This document shows positions 27,943 to 37,491 of a DNA stretch of 43,484 bases, piece by piece. Every line of letters starts with the position of its first letter. Position 1 is the first letter of the stretch. The DNA comes from Rhodospirillales bacterium. Its GTDB lineage: Bacteria; Pseudomonadota; Alphaproteobacteria; Rhodospirillales; Defluviicoccaceae. The stretch covers positions 1 through 43,484 of the forward strand of contig REEP01000043.1 of assembly GCA_007695045.1 (NCBI GenBank), given 5' to 3'. The notes under the pieces are model-generated. The model saw only the letters and a list, made by a program, of their open reading frames with translations, did no database searches and was not told the DNA's origin. A program made the position numbers and the translations under genes.

Positions 27943-29037
27943 ATGCGCATCGGCGGACGTCACTATCGCAGCATCTGGCTCGCCGAAGACGGCTGGGCCG
28001 TGGAGATCATCGACCAAACCCGGCTGCCTCACGACTTCGCCATGGTCCGGCTGGAGTCGCTGGACGACGCCGTCCGCGCCATCCGCGAGATGGAGGTGCG
28101 GGGAGCGCCGCTGATCGGGGCCACCGGCGCCTACGGCCTGAGCCTCGCCGCCCGCCGGGATGCCTCCACCGAGGCGCTTGAGACGGCGTATCGGGCACTG
28201 CTGGCCACCCGACCCACCGCGGTGAACCTGCGCTGGGCACTGGATCGTATGATGGCGGTGCTGATTCAGCTTCCGGTCGCGCAGCGCGTTGAGGCGGCTT
28301 ACCGCCACGCGGCCGACATCTGCGACGACGATGTGGCCATCAATGAGGCGATTGGTCGGCACGGCCTCGCTCTGTTGCAGCAAGTTTGGGCGGCCAAAGG
28401 CGAAAGCGGTCGCCTCAATGTGCTTACCCATTGCAACGCGGGCTGGCTCGCCGCCGTCGACTATGGCACGGCGCTGGCGCCGATCTATGGCGCCTACGAC
28501 GCCGGCATCCCGGTCCACGTCTGGGCCGATGAGACACGCCCACGTAACCAGGGAGCGAGCCTTACCGCCTGGGAACTCGGTCAGCATGGGGTGCCGCACA
28601 CGGTCATCGTCGACAATGCCGGCGGCCACCTGATGCAGCAGGGACTGGTCGACATCTGCATCACGGGCACCGACCGCACCACCCGGCACGGTGACGTGTG
28701 CAACAAGATCGGCACCTATCTCAAGGCACTGGCGGCGTGGGACAACAATGTGCCGTTCTATGTGGCCCTGCCCGGCCCCACCATCGACTGGTCAATCCGC
28801 GACGGCTTGGCCGAGATCGAGATCGAGGAGCGCGACCCTCAGGAGGTGACGCGGATCACCGGCCGCAACCGCGAAGGCCATGTCGTCCCCGTGGAGATCA
28901 CACCCACCGGCACGGCCGCCGCCAACCCGTCCTTCGACGTGACGCCGGCCCGCCTGGTCACCGGCTTCATCACCGATCGCGGCGTTTGCGAAGCTTCCGA
29001 GGCCGGGCTCGCCCGGCTGTTTCCGGAACAAGCCTGA
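27943..29037 (+). CDS. mtnA: S-methyl-5-thioribose-1-phosphate isomerase
   Basis: This 364-residue protein starts at the ATG at 27943 (MRIGGRHYRSIWL), 2 bp after the mtnP stop. The family is related to eIF2B. RGAPLIGATGAYG binds the substrate phosphate, Cys164 in THCNAGWLA and Asp244 in ITGTDRTTRHGDVCNKIGTY match the catalytic Cys/Asp pair, and VPFYVALPGPTIDW is typical. It converts methylthioribose-1-phosphate to methylthioribulose-1-phosphate in methionine salvage. The later mtn genes are not in this window. The stop is 8 bp from that of the converging PBP1A gene. Confidence 0.95.
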   Translation: MRIGGRHYRSIWLAEDGWAVEIIDQTRLPHDFAMVRLESLDDAVRAIREMEVRGAPLIGATGAYGLSLAARRDASTEALETAYRALLATRPTAVNLRWALDRMMAVLIQLPVAQRVEAAYRHAADICDDDVAINEAIGRHGLALLQQVWAAKGESGRLNVLTHCNAGWLAAVDYGTALAPIYGAYDAGIPVHVWADETRPRNQGASLTAWELGQHGVPHTVIVDNAGGHLMQQGLVDICITGTDRTTRHGDVCNKIGTYLKALAAWDNNVPFYVALPGPTIDWSIRDGLAEIEIEERDPQEVTRITGRNREGHVVPVEITPTGTAAANPSFDVTPARLVTGFITDRGVCEASEAGLARLFPEQA

Positions 29038-29045
29038 GCATCAGG

Positions 29046-31604
29046 TCAGTACAAGCCGCCGGTGCCTGTGGTTGGCCCCGACGACGCTGCACCACCGACC
29101 CCGCTTCCGCTCAACACCTCCTGACGGCCGGTAGGGACGGTTCCCGGCTTGAACGCCTCGAAAATGACGTTGCCGCCACCCGACGCGGCGCGACCTGAGC
29201 CGGCGTCCACCCGCACCAAGCGGACGCCGGAAGGCACGCGGAACGGGATAGCCGGTGCATCCTCCAGCGCTGCGGCCATGAAATCCCGGAAGATGGGCGC
29301 GGCGACCGAGGCACCGGTTTCCCGGCGCCCGAGGGTGCGCGGCTCATCGAAGCCGACGAACACGCCCACCACCAGATCCGGCGTGAAACCGATGAACCAA
29401 GTATCCTTGATGTCGTTGGTGGTACCGGTCTTGCCGGCGATCGGACGGCCCAGGGCCGCGACGCGCTGGCCGGTACCCCGCTGCACCACGCCTTGAAGCA
29501 TGGACACCACCTGGTAGGCGCTGGCCGGGTCGGTAACCGAGTCGCGCACGTCGGGAAGTTGCGGCACCGGCTGGTTGGCCCAGGCGCCCGGGCGGCAGCC
29601 CGGGCAGTCGCGGTCGTCATGCCGGAACACGGTACGGCCGTGGCGGTCCTGAACCCGGTCGATCAGGGTTGGCGTGATCTTCTTTCCGCCGTTGACAATC
29701 ATGCCATAGGCGGCGGTGAGCCGCAGCAGGGTGGCCTCTCCCGCGCCCAGCGCGTACGACAGATGCGACGGCATGGTGTCGAAGATCCCGAACCGCTCGG
29801 CCACGTCCACCACGCGGCGCATGCCGATCGTCTGGGCCAGCCGCACCGTCATGACGTTGCGGGACTTCTCCAGCCCCACACGCATGGTAGTGGGGCCGTA
29901 GAACTGCCGGCTGTAGTTGGAGGGAGTCCAGCGCGGCAGGCCCGGCCCCTGATCGATGGAGATAGGCGCATCCAGAATGATGGTGGAGGGCGTGTAGCCC
30001 GCCTCCAGCGCCGCGAGGTAGACGAACGGCTTGAACGCCGAACCTGGCTGGCGCAAGGCCTGGGTGGCGCGGTTGAATTCGCTCCGGGCATAGCTGTAGC
30101 CGCCGGCCATGGCGAGCACGCGCCCGGTGTGCGGGTCGAGTGCGACCAGTGCCCCATCCACATCAGGAATCTGGCGCAGCGCATAGGTGGCGCTGTCGCC
30201 AGATTGGCTCTCAACTTCGTTCTCAAGGGCCTCCACCGCCACCACGTCGCCCACGGACAGCACGTCGGCAGGGCGGCGCGGTGCCGCGCCCACCCTCTGG
30301 TCGCGCAGCCGTGGTCTGGCCCAGCGCATTTCGGCGAACGGGATGAGTCCCACTGTATCCGCATCAAGCCCCACCTCGGCATGCTCGCTGGTCAGGCGAA
30401 GCACGACACCGAGACGCCATGCACCCAGTTCCGGGGGGCGCGGCACGGCGGCCAGCCGCGAGGCCCAAGCCGCCGGTGCCGCACCGTCATCGAGGCCATC
30501 GAGTCGGGCAACGGGCCCGCGCCAGCCATGGGCCCGATCGTAGGCTTCCAATCCGCCGCGCAGTTCGCGTTCAGCGATTTCCTGCATCCACGGCTCCAAC
30601 GACGCCCGCACCGCAAGCCCACCCTGGTACAGGGCCCGTTCGCCATAGCGGGCGGCGATCTCCCGCCGGATGTCTTCGGCGTAATAGTCCGCCGAAACGA
30701 ACTCGGCCTCCGCCCGCCGGCGCAGGTTGATCGGCGCCGACCAAGCCGCTCGCGCTTCCGCCGGCCCGATATGCCCGTCTTCCAGCATGCGGCCGATCAC
30801 CCAGTCACGGCGACCTTTGGCCGCTCCCGGATGCCGCAGGGGGTCATAGTTGGCTGGTGCCTTGGGCAAGGCAGCAAGAAATGCTGCCTCGGCAAGGGTC
30901 AGTTCATCCAGCGACTTGTCAAAATAATTGAGAGCAGCGGCCGTCACCCCATACGCTCCGCGCCCCAGATAAATCTGGTTCAGATAAAGTTCAAGAATAT
31001 GAGCCTTGCTAAAGGAGTTCTCGATTCGAAAGGACAATATGGCTTCTTTGATCTTCCTTTCGAACGAGACCTCACTGCCCAACAAAAAGTTTTTCGCGAC
31101 CTGCTGCGTGATGGTTGAGGCACCCACCAGCCGCCGGTCCGTGCCCCAGTTCTGAAGATTGGTGATGGCGGCGCGGACGATGCCCCGCGCATCGATGCCG
31201 GGATGTGAGAAGAAGTTCTTGTCCTCCGCCGACAGGAATGCGTTGACGACCCGTGGCGGAATCACGTCCAGCGGCCGGAACACCCGGCGTTCGACCGCGT
31301 ACTCCGCCAGCAGCCGGCCGTCGCCGGCATAGACCCGGGTGGTGACCGGCGGTTCATAATCCGCCAGCTGCGCATAGTCCGGCAGGTCGGTGCTGTAGCC
31401 GTATATGATCGCAGCGATCACCGCCATCCCCCCCAGCACTGCGAGGAAGCCCACACCAAACAGGGCGGCCAGGACGCGAACCAGAAAACGCGGGCGTCGG
31501 CGCTGGCGCCGTGAGCTGGGCGCGGGCGCGGACGGCTTGGACTTCGTTGCCGCAGTCTCCGGTACGACCCGCTGGCGCGGCCCGCTCACGTCGTCATCAC
31601 TCAT
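29046..31604 (-). CDS. mrcA: Penicillin-binding protein 1A (bifunctional transglycosylase/transpeptidase)
   Basis: This 852-residue protein starts at the ATG of 31602-31604. A basic cytosolic N-terminus precedes one membrane helix (about 41-70: VRVLAALFGVGFLAVLGGMAVI). The GT51 glycosyltransferase has the catalytic Glu127 in SAEDKNFFSHPGID, plus STITQQVAKNF and KEAILSFRIE. An OB-like linker and the transpeptidase follow, with active-site Ser in RQPGSAFKPFVY and the KTGTTNDIKD motif. A Gly-rich C-terminal tail ends the protein. It polymerises and cross-links peptidoglycan in the periplasm. It is downstream of amiC on the same strand with a 104-bp gap. Confidence 0.96.
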   Translation of the reverse strand: MSDDDVSGPRQRVVPETAATKSKPSAPAPSSRRQRRRPRFLVRVLAALFGVGFLAVLGGMAVIAAIIYGYSTDLPDYAQLADYEPPVTTRVYAGDGRLLAEYAVERRVFRPLDVIPPRVVNAFLSAEDKNFFSHPGIDARGIVRAAITNLQNWGTDRRLVGASTITQQVAKNFLLGSEVSFERKIKEAILSFRIENSFSKAHILELYLNQIYLGRGAYGVTAAALNYFDKSLDELTLAEAAFLAALPKAPANYDPLRHPGAAKGRRDWVIGRMLEDGHIGPAEARAAWSAPINLRRRAEAEFVSADYYAEDIRREIAARYGERALYQGGLAVRASLEPWMQEIAERELRGGLEAYDRAHGWRGPVARLDGLDDGAAPAAWASRLAAVPRPPELGAWRLGVVLRLTSEHAEVGLDADTVGLIPFAEMRWARPRLRDQRVGAAPRRPADVLSVGDVVAVEALENEVESQSGDSATYALRQIPDVDGALVALDPHTGRVLAMAGGYSYARSEFNRATQALRQPGSAFKPFVYLAALEAGYTPSTIILDAPISIDQGPGLPRWTPSNYSRQFYGPTTMRVGLEKSRNVMTVRLAQTIGMRRVVDVAERFGIFDTMPSHLSYALGAGEATLLRLTAAYGMIVNGGKKITPTLIDRVQDRHGRTVFRHDDRDCPGCRPGAWANQPVPQLPDVRDSVTDPASAYQVVSMLQGVVQRGTGQRVAALGRPIAGKTGTTNDIKDTWFIGFTPDLVVGVFVGFDEPRTLGRRETGASVAAPIFRDFMAAALEDAPAIPFRVPSGVRLVRVDAGSGRAASGGGNVIFEAFKPGTVPTGRQEVLSGSGVGGAASSGPTTGTGGLY

Positions 31605-31615
31605 CCCCAAAAAAC

Positions 31616-31638
31616 CCCGTTACGAGAGTCCCGTTACG
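31616..31638. repeat. Short direct repeat before the PBP1A gene
   Basis: CCCGTTACG occurs at 31616-31624 and 31630-31638, a 14-bp period, just upstream of the mrcA ribosome-binding region. It may be chance or a regulator site. No known regulator motif was recognised. Confidence 0.3.
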
Positions 31639-31708
31639 CCGTGCCGTCCCTGCCCCGCTTCGTCGCTGTCCGAAAGACCGAGAAACAAGCTGGGGCGACT
31701 GCCGGCGG

Positions 31709-33010
31709 TTATCGTTGTGCCTGGACTACGCTGCCGAAATAGGCATCAACTCCGCGCGCTATGGCACGCACCAGGCGTCGAAGGTAGGCTTCCTGCTGCA
31801 ACCGTCGGGCGTCCTCGGCGTTGGACAGGTGCCCAAGTTCCACAAGCACGGACGGAACGTCCGGGGCCTTGAGCACCGCAAACCCGGCGAAGCGGTGGGT
31901 GTTGCGCAGCAGCCGGGTTTCGCGGCCCAGTTCCCGCACCAGCACGGTCGCGAGCTGGGCCGACTGGTTCATCGTTTCCCGCTGCGCCAAGTTGATCAGG
32001 ATCGTCGCCACCTCCGGCGCTTCATGAGACAAGTCCACTCCACTGATCAGATCGGCCCGGTTCTCCCGTTCGGCAAGAGCGGCCGCCTCGGCATCCGATG
32101 CCCGTTCCGACAGAGTGTAGACCGAGACGCCGCGCACAGCCGGATCAGGATTGGTGTCGGCATGCAGCGAGATGAACATGGCAGCGTCGGCTGCGCGCGC
32201 CGCCGCCACACGGTCGCGCAGACGGATGAAGCGGTCCTCATCCCGGGTGAGCACCACATCGAACCGGCCAAGAGTTTGCAGTTCTTGGCGCAACAGGCGA
32301 GCCGCCTGCAATGTGACGTGTTTCTCATAAACTCCGGTGCGACTGATCGCGCCGGGATCAGCGCCGCCGTGACCGGGGTCGACGACAATGACCGGTCTCC
32401 GCGGCGCCAGGGGCGGCTTCCACGCCGGCCGCACGAACCGGACGGCCCCCGGGCTCGCCGCCGGTACAGTAGTAACCTCGGGGGCAAATTCGGGCTGCGG
32501 CGGCGACAGCCGTGCCGGCAGCATCGCCGGACGCACCGGCGAACGCAGGTATTGAGCAAACAAGATCGGCGGCACCTCCACCAGGTCGATGACCAAGCGG
32601 TAACCGTTGCCGTCCCGCGGCTCGATCAGGACGGCATCGTCCACGCCCACCGGCTTGCGGCATTCCAGCACCACCCGCGAGGTACCCGGCTTGAACACGC
32701 CGTAGCGCAGCCGGCTGATCAACGGGTCCGCCACCGGGAAATTGCGCTCGCGAAGAGTCCAGCGTGCTTCGGTCAAGTCGACAACGATTCGACAGGGCGC
32801 TTCGAGGGCAAAAATTTCGTAAGCTACCTTGCCGCTGGTCTCCAACACCACGCGGGTGGCGGCGTCATGCCGCGCAATGCGGGCGTCCAGGATCGACAGC
32901 GCCCCCTGGGCGGCAGCTGGCGCTGCGGCTCCTTGCAGCACCAGGGCCACGAACCAAGCCGCGACAATCCAGACCGAGGGCCGCCACAAGCGGCGGGGGG
33001 AGGCATTCAT
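31709..33010 (-). CDS. amiC: N-acetylmuramoyl-L-alanine amidase (AMIN + Amidase_3)
   Basis: This 433-residue protein starts at the ATG of 33008-33010 (MNASPRRLWRPSVWIVAAWFVALVLQGAAAPAAAQG), which gives a clear signal peptide cleaved near residue 36. An AMIN domain follows (about 38-150: LSILDARIARHDAATRVVLETSG). The zinc amidase domain begins VVDPGHGGADPGA near residue 200 and includes MFISLHADTN, VELGHLSN and a final LVRAIARGVDAYFG. The HGG, H and E ligands are all present. It cleaves the amide bond between muramic acid and peptide during cell separation. It is divergent from rne and precedes mrcA. Confidence 0.95.
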   Translation of the reverse strand: MNASPRRLWRPSVWIVAAWFVALVLQGAAAPAAAQGALSILDARIARHDAATRVVLETSGKVAYEIFALEAPCRIVVDLTEARWTLRERNFPVADPLISRLRYGVFKPGTSRVVLECRKPVGVDDAVLIEPRDGNGYRLVIDLVEVPPILFAQYLRSPVRPAMLPARLSPPQPEFAPEVTTVPAASPGAVRFVRPAWKPPLAPRRPVIVVDPGHGGADPGAISRTGVYEKHVTLQAARLLRQELQTLGRFDVVLTRDEDRFIRLRDRVAAARAADAAMFISLHADTNPDPAVRGVSVYTLSERASDAEAAALAERENRADLISGVDLSHEAPEVATILINLAQRETMNQSAQLATVLVRELGRETRLLRNTHRFAGFAVLKAPDVPSVLVELGHLSNAEDARRLQQEAYLRRLVRAIARGVDAYFGSVVQAQR

Positions 33011-33090
33011 GCCGACGTGTCGATCCTTAAGTAGGGCGGCCCCTTTGAGGCTGCGCGAGCGGATGCCGGTCCGGTGATAAACGCGCCCTT

Positions 33091-33120
33091 GATTTACCGC
33101 CATTTTCTGCGGTTTTTCAA
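33091..33120 (-). promoter_or_regulatory. Candidate amiC promoter
   Basis: On the minus strand TTGAAA (33120-33115) and TAAATC (33096-33091) are separated by 18 bp, about 80 bp before the amiC start. They lie in an AT-rich patch. Motif-based only. Confidence 0.5.
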
Positions 33121-33174
33121 TGGCGAAGCATCGGGAGCGAGGCAGTCGCCCCGCGATGCCCATTGATTTGGCGA

Positions 33175-33203
33175 TTGTGGAAACCTAATCCTACCTGTAT
33201 CTT
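33175..33203 (+). promoter_or_regulatory. Candidate rne promoter
   Basis: TTGTGG (33175-33180) and TATCTT (33198-33203) have a 17-bp spacer. This would give an rne leader of about 300 nt. The -10 match is moderate. Confidence 0.4.
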
Positions 33204-33517
33204 AACCGTGCAGCAGCCTCCGTTCGGGGGCCTGTCGGCGGTGCGCTTTGCTGACAGGTGTTGCGAGCGGGTAACGCACCATCCCGGCGTGAAAGCGGCG
33301 GGGCGTGTCGTGCCAAGCCGGCTGCTGTTGCTGCTAAGGACGTTGATTTCCATGCCCATGTGTGCAGCGCGATCGACCAAGCCCCACCCCGCCAACCGGT
33401 GCCGGGTGCATGCCTCGATTGCTGCCGCCCGCGGCCCCCTTTCAACCAACAAGACGATGCGCCACCGGTGCAGACTTGGTTTGCGCCGGGTCGGTGCGTT
33501 TCGGAGAACAGGAGTTC

Positions 33518-36241
33518 ATGGCCACCAAACGCATGCTGATCGATGCCGCGCACCCGGAGGAAACCCGGGTGGCTGTCATCGAAGGAGACCGGCTGACTGA
33601 CTATGACGTCGAGGTCGCGTCCAGACGTCAACTCAAGGGCAACATTTATCTCGCCAAAGTTACTCGGGTAGAGCCATCGCTGCAGGCCGCATTCGTCGAC
33701 TACGGCGGCAACCGCCACGGCTTTCTCGCATTCAACGAAATTCACCCCGATTACTACCAGATTCCGGTCGCTGATCGGGAGGCGCTCCTGGCCGAACACG
33801 CAGCGGCGGAACAGGACACAGAAGCAAATAAGACCGGCGATAACGGTGGCGAAGGCGAGGGGGACGGAGTCGACACCGTCGGTGGCGTCGACGATGACGA
33901 GGTCGAGGTATCGCGGCCGCGGCCCTTATCCCGTCATTACAAAATCCAGGAAGTGATCAAGCGCCGGCAGATCCTTCTGGTTCAGGTCACCAAGGAAGAA
34001 CGTGGCACCAAGGGTGCGGCGCTGACGACCTATCTCTCCCTGGCCGGGCGATATTGCGTGCTGATGCCCAATACCGTGCGCGGCGGCGGCATTTCCCGCA
34101 AGATCACTAGCGTCGCCGACCGCAAGCGACTGAAAAAGATCGTGGGTGAACTGGGCGTGCCGGAAGGCATGGCCGTGATCCTGCGAACGGCGGGTTCCGA
34201 GCGAAGCAAGGCCGAGATTCGCCGCGATTATGAATATCTCATCCGGCTTTGGAGCAGCATCCGAGAAGTCACCCTCAAGTCCATGGCGCCGACTCTTGTC
34301 TATGAGGAAGGTAACCTGATCAAGCGGACCATTCGGGACCTGTACGACCGCAGCACCGATGAGATCCTGATCGAAGGGGAAAGTGCATACCGCACCGCCA
34401 AGGACTTCATGAAACTGTTCATCCCGTCCCATGCAAAACGGGTCAAGTTGTACGAAGAGCCGAGACGGCCGCTATTCCTCCGCTACAATGTCCACAACGA
34501 ATTGGAGGCGATGCATCTGCCTTTCGTGCAGTTGAAGAGCGGAGGCTCCATCGTGCTGAACCCCACCGAAGCTTTGGTGGCGGTAGACGTCAATTCCGGG
34601 CGATCAACCCGCGAACGCCACATCGAGGAGACCGCGCTTCGCACCAATCTGGAAGCCTGCGACGAGATTGCGCGTCAATTGCGATTGCGCGATCTGGCCG
34701 GCTTGGTCGTGGTCGATTTCATCGATATGGAGAACGCGCGCAATCAGGGGCAGGTTGAGCGACGTCTCAAGGAGGCGATGAAGCTGGATCGCGCCCGGGT
34801 TCAGATCGGCCGGATCAGCCCCTTCGGACTTCTTGAACTGTCCCGCCAGCGCCTCAGGCCCAGTCTCCTGGAGGCCAGTTTCGAGGTTTGCCCGGCCTGT
34901 TCCGGCACCGGCCTCCGCCGCAGCAAGGAATCCACCGCGCTCGCCATCCTGCGCCGGATCGAACAGACAGTGATGGAAGGCAAGGGTGGTGCGGTGGACG
35001 CGTCCGTGCCCACACCGGTGGCATTCTATCTGCTTAACCAGAAGCGCAAGTCGCTGCAGGCGATCGAGGACCGGTTTCAGGTCAGCGTGAGCGTGTCGCC
35101 CCGGGACGACCTACCGCCCCCGCATTTCGACATTGCGCTGAGCGGTGAGCCGATCGCCGAGGCCGAGGCGCTTCCGGCGGTGGATGACGCGGCGGAAGCG
35201 GCGCTGGCGGCGGAGGACGCCGACGCCGCCGAAGAAGTTGCTGCGGCCGCCGACGACGACGACGCGGAAAAAGGTGACGTCGCCAAACGCAGCCGCAAGC
35301 GGCGACCACGTCGGCGGCCCCGGAGCGATGGGGAGGCGGGCGAACGCGCGGCGCCTGCCGGAGACGACCAGACAGCCTCTCCGACCGAAACCGGCGACGA
35401 AGAGGCGCCGCCCCTCGCCGCCGAGGGTGATGAAGATGCCGAGGCAGGCTCCGACCGGCGGGAGGATGAAGACCAGGATGAGGCGAGCGCCGCGGCCAAG
35501 AAACGCCGCCGGCGTGGACGGCGCGGCGGGCGCCGGCGCTCGCGCCGCAGTGACGACGAGGGCGCAGAAGCCATGGTCGAAGCCGATATTGAGGCACCTG
35601 CCCATGCATCGCTGCCGTTCCCCAACCTGCCTGGTCCGGGAACCTTGCTGACCGGCCCTGCCATGGCGGCGGCTGGCGACGGCAGCGAGGCTCGGGCGAC
35701 GGTGCCAACGACCGACTCCGATTCTGCTGTCGCGGTGTCTCATACGGACGGCGAGCCAACCCCTGAGCCTGATGTCGAGACGATCTCGGGGGGCTCGACC
35801 GACGCTGACCGGCAGACAGCACTGGCCGAAACCAACATCGAAGGTGAACGCCCGTTTGAAGCGGAGCCCGGCCCGGAAGCGGTCGAGCACCCGGTTGAAG
35901 AGCTTGATAGCCACCACGAAGCCTTGCCCCGCAATGGCGAGATGATGGCTTCGGAGGGGGCCGGCACCGCAGCGATTCCGCCACATGATGAGGCGGCTGA
36001 CGCCGAACCCCCTGCGGCCGACACCAGCGCAGTCGAAGCCGGCATCGACGCCTCGGCAGGCGGAGACGCACTCAAGGATGATGCGGTTGACGACACGACA
36101 AACGGCGACGCCTCGCCCGCCGAGGACACCGCAGACGAGCCGTCCGAGACGGAACACTCTGTGGTCGTACACGTCGGCCGTGGCGATGATACGGCTGGCG
36201 AGAACCGCCGCCGGGGGTGGTGGCGTCGCTCTCTTGAGTAG
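33518..36241 (+). CDS. rne: Ribonuclease E
   Basis: This 907-residue protein starts at the ATG at 33518 with an ACAGGAG ribosome-binding site (MATKRMLIDAAHPEETRVAVIEG). The S1 domain (GNIYLAKVTRVEPSLQAAFVDYG) is split by an acidic insertion near residues 95-135 (GEGEGDGVDTVGGVDDDEVEV), as in other Alphaproteobacteria. The DNase I-like catalytic Asp residues lie in VDVNSG and VDFIDMEN. The Zn-link Cys pair is in CPACSGTG. After residue 560 the protein is disordered, with Arg-rich RNA-binding blocks (KRSRKRRPRRRPRS and KKRRRRGRRGGRRRSRR) between very acidic stretches. RNase E starts mRNA decay and processes rRNA and tRNA, often with PNPase. Confidence 0.96.
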   Translation: MATKRMLIDAAHPEETRVAVIEGDRLTDYDVEVASRRQLKGNIYLAKVTRVEPSLQAAFVDYGGNRHGFLAFNEIHPDYYQIPVADREALLAEHAAAEQDTEANKTGDNGGEGEGDGVDTVGGVDDDEVEVSRPRPLSRHYKIQEVIKRRQILLVQVTKEERGTKGAALTTYLSLAGRYCVLMPNTVRGGGISRKITSVADRKRLKKIVGELGVPEGMAVILRTAGSERSKAEIRRDYEYLIRLWSSIREVTLKSMAPTLVYEEGNLIKRTIRDLYDRSTDEILIEGESAYRTAKDFMKLFIPSHAKRVKLYEEPRRPLFLRYNVHNELEAMHLPFVQLKSGGSIVLNPTEALVAVDVNSGRSTRERHIEETALRTNLEACDEIARQLRLRDLAGLVVVDFIDMENARNQGQVERRLKEAMKLDRARVQIGRISPFGLLELSRQRLRPSLLEASFEVCPACSGTGLRRSKESTALAILRRIEQTVMEGKGGAVDASVPTPVAFYLLNQKRKSLQAIEDRFQVSVSVSPRDDLPPPHFDIALSGEPIAEAEALPAVDDAAEAALAAEDADAAEEVAAAADDDDAEKGDVAKRSRKRRPRRRPRSDGEAGERAAPAGDDQTASPTETGDEEAPPLAAEGDEDAEAGSDRREDEDQDEASAAAKKRRRRGRRGGRRRSRRSDDEGAEAMVEADIEAPAHASLPFPNLPGPGTLLTGPAMAAAGDGSEARATVPTTDSDSAVAVSHTDGEPTPEPDVETISGGSTDADRQTALAETNIEGERPFEAEPGPEAVEHPVEELDSHHEALPRNGEMMASEGAGTAAIPPHDEAADAEPPAADTSAVEAGIDASAGGDALKDDAVDDTTNGDASPAEDTADEPSETEHSVVVHVGRGDDTAGENRRRGWWRRSLE

Positions 36242-36295
36242 AAAGAATGGCGCAGCGGCAAACCAACTGAGCGAGGGGCCGGACCCGACAGCTTT

Positions 36296-37474
36296 TCAGC
36301 CAAGCCAGGCGACGAGCCGCCGGGCGGCTTCCGCGATGTCGTTCTCCGGGCCGGCGAAAGAGAACCGGACGAAGCGGTGGCCGCGAACCGGATCGAAGTC
36401 AATGCCGGGGGTGATAGCGACGCCGGTCTCATGCAGCATCCGACGACAGAACGCCTGGCTGTCATCGGTCAGGGTGCCGACGTCGGCGTACAGATAGAAG
36501 GCCCCATTCGGCGCGGCGAAGCGGCAGATGCCGGCGCGTGGAAGTTCCCGCAGCAGCACAGCCCGGTTGCGGCCATAGCGGGCAACGTGGGCGTCCAGGG
36601 TCTCACGGCAGTCGAAGACGGCGAGCGCCGCGTGCTGGCTCAGCGCGGAGGGACAGATGAACAGATTCTGGGCCAAGCATTCCACCGACCGCAGCAGCCG
36701 ATCCGGCAGCACCATCCAGCCGAGGCGCCAGCCGGTCATGGCATAATACTTGGAAAAGCTGTTGATGGCGATGGCGTCCGGGTCGAGGGTCAGGGCGGTT
36801 TCCGCCGGCGTACCGTAGGTGATGCCGTGGTAGATCTCGTCGGATACGAACCAAGCGCTGTGACCGCCACACCACTTGGCCAAATCGTCAAGCCGGCTCC
36901 GACTTAGCATCGTTCCAGTGGGGTTGGCCGGGCTGGCGACGATGAGTCCGGACAATGCGCCACCCGCAGCGGCCCGATCCAGGTCGTCCGGAGTCGGCTG
37001 AAAGTCGGTGGCGGCCGCGACCGGCAGGTCCACTACCGTGACCCCGAGAGCACTGAGAATATTGCGGTACGCTGGGTAGCCGGGGCTCGCCAGGGCCACC
37101 CGGTTGCCGGACTCGAACGCGGCCAGGAACGCCAGGATGAAGGCCCCGGACGACCCGGCAGTCACCACCACCCGCCGCCAGTCCAGGTCGAATCCATATG
37201 TCTCCCCATAGTGCTGGGCGATCCGCCGCCGCAGGGTCGACAGACCCAATGCATCGGTGTAGCCCAAGCGGTCGGCGGCGAGTGCGACACGCGCCGCTTC
37301 CAGAACCGGCGCCGGCGCCCCGGTGCCCGGCTGCCCGACCTCCAGGTGCAAGACATCGCCACCGGCTTCGGCCCGGTCATTTGCCGCCCGTAGCACGTCC
37401 ATGACGATGAAGGGCGGGATGGCGCCGCGCCGTGCGACCGGCGGCGGATCAACGCCGACGTGCCGGGGTGGCAT
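36296..37474 (-). CDS. PLP-dependent class I/II aminotransferase
   Basis: This 392-residue protein is of the fold type I aspartate aminotransferase family. The PLP lysine is Lys242 in SFSKYYAMTGWRLGWM. Other motifs are VGQPGTGAP (residues 46-54), LGYTDALGLSTLRRRIAQHY, SPANPTGTM (181-189), SDEIYHGITYG (211-221) and a C-terminal RFSFAG. These fit a broad-specificity aspartate/alanine-type transaminase; the amino donor cannot be read from sequence. It starts 17 bp after the GGT-like gene on the same strand, so the two are likely co-transcribed. Its 3' end faces rne across a 54-bp gap. Confidence 0.92.
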   Translation of the reverse strand: MPPRHVGVDPPPVARRGAIPPFIVMDVLRAANDRAEAGGDVLHLEVGQPGTGAPAPVLEAARVALAADRLGYTDALGLSTLRRRIAQHYGETYGFDLDWRRVVVTAGSSGAFILAFLAAFESGNRVALASPGYPAYRNILSALGVTVVDLPVAAATDFQPTPDDLDRAAAGGALSGLIVASPANPTGTMLSRSRLDDLAKWCGGHSAWFVSDEIYHGITYGTPAETALTLDPDAIAINSFSKYYAMTGWRLGWMVLPDRLLRSVECLAQNLFICPSALSQHAALAVFDCRETLDAHVARYGRNRAVLLRELPRAGICRFAAPNGAFYLYADVGTLTDDSQAFCRRMLHETGVAITPGIDFDPVRGHRFVRFSFAGPENDIAEAARRLVAWLG

Positions 37475-37491
37475 CGCCCGCCTCCCTGTGG

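Larger units (their letters stand above)
33011..33517. other. Divergent regulatory region and long rne leader
   Basis: This is a 507-bp region between amiC (minus) and rne (plus). It carries a candidate promoter for each gene. The rne leader would be about 300 nt from the candidate start near 33210. The frame upstream of the rne ATG is partly open but is not conserved. No tRNA or small-RNA gene was recognised. In E. coli the rne leader is similarly long and serves RNase E autoregulation; the same here is inference. Confidence 0.55.

Noticed and set aside
35077-36172. Several minus-strand open frames over the 3' part of rne
   Set aside because: They mirror the repetitive acidic/Arg-rich tail of RNase E and show no independent gene features.
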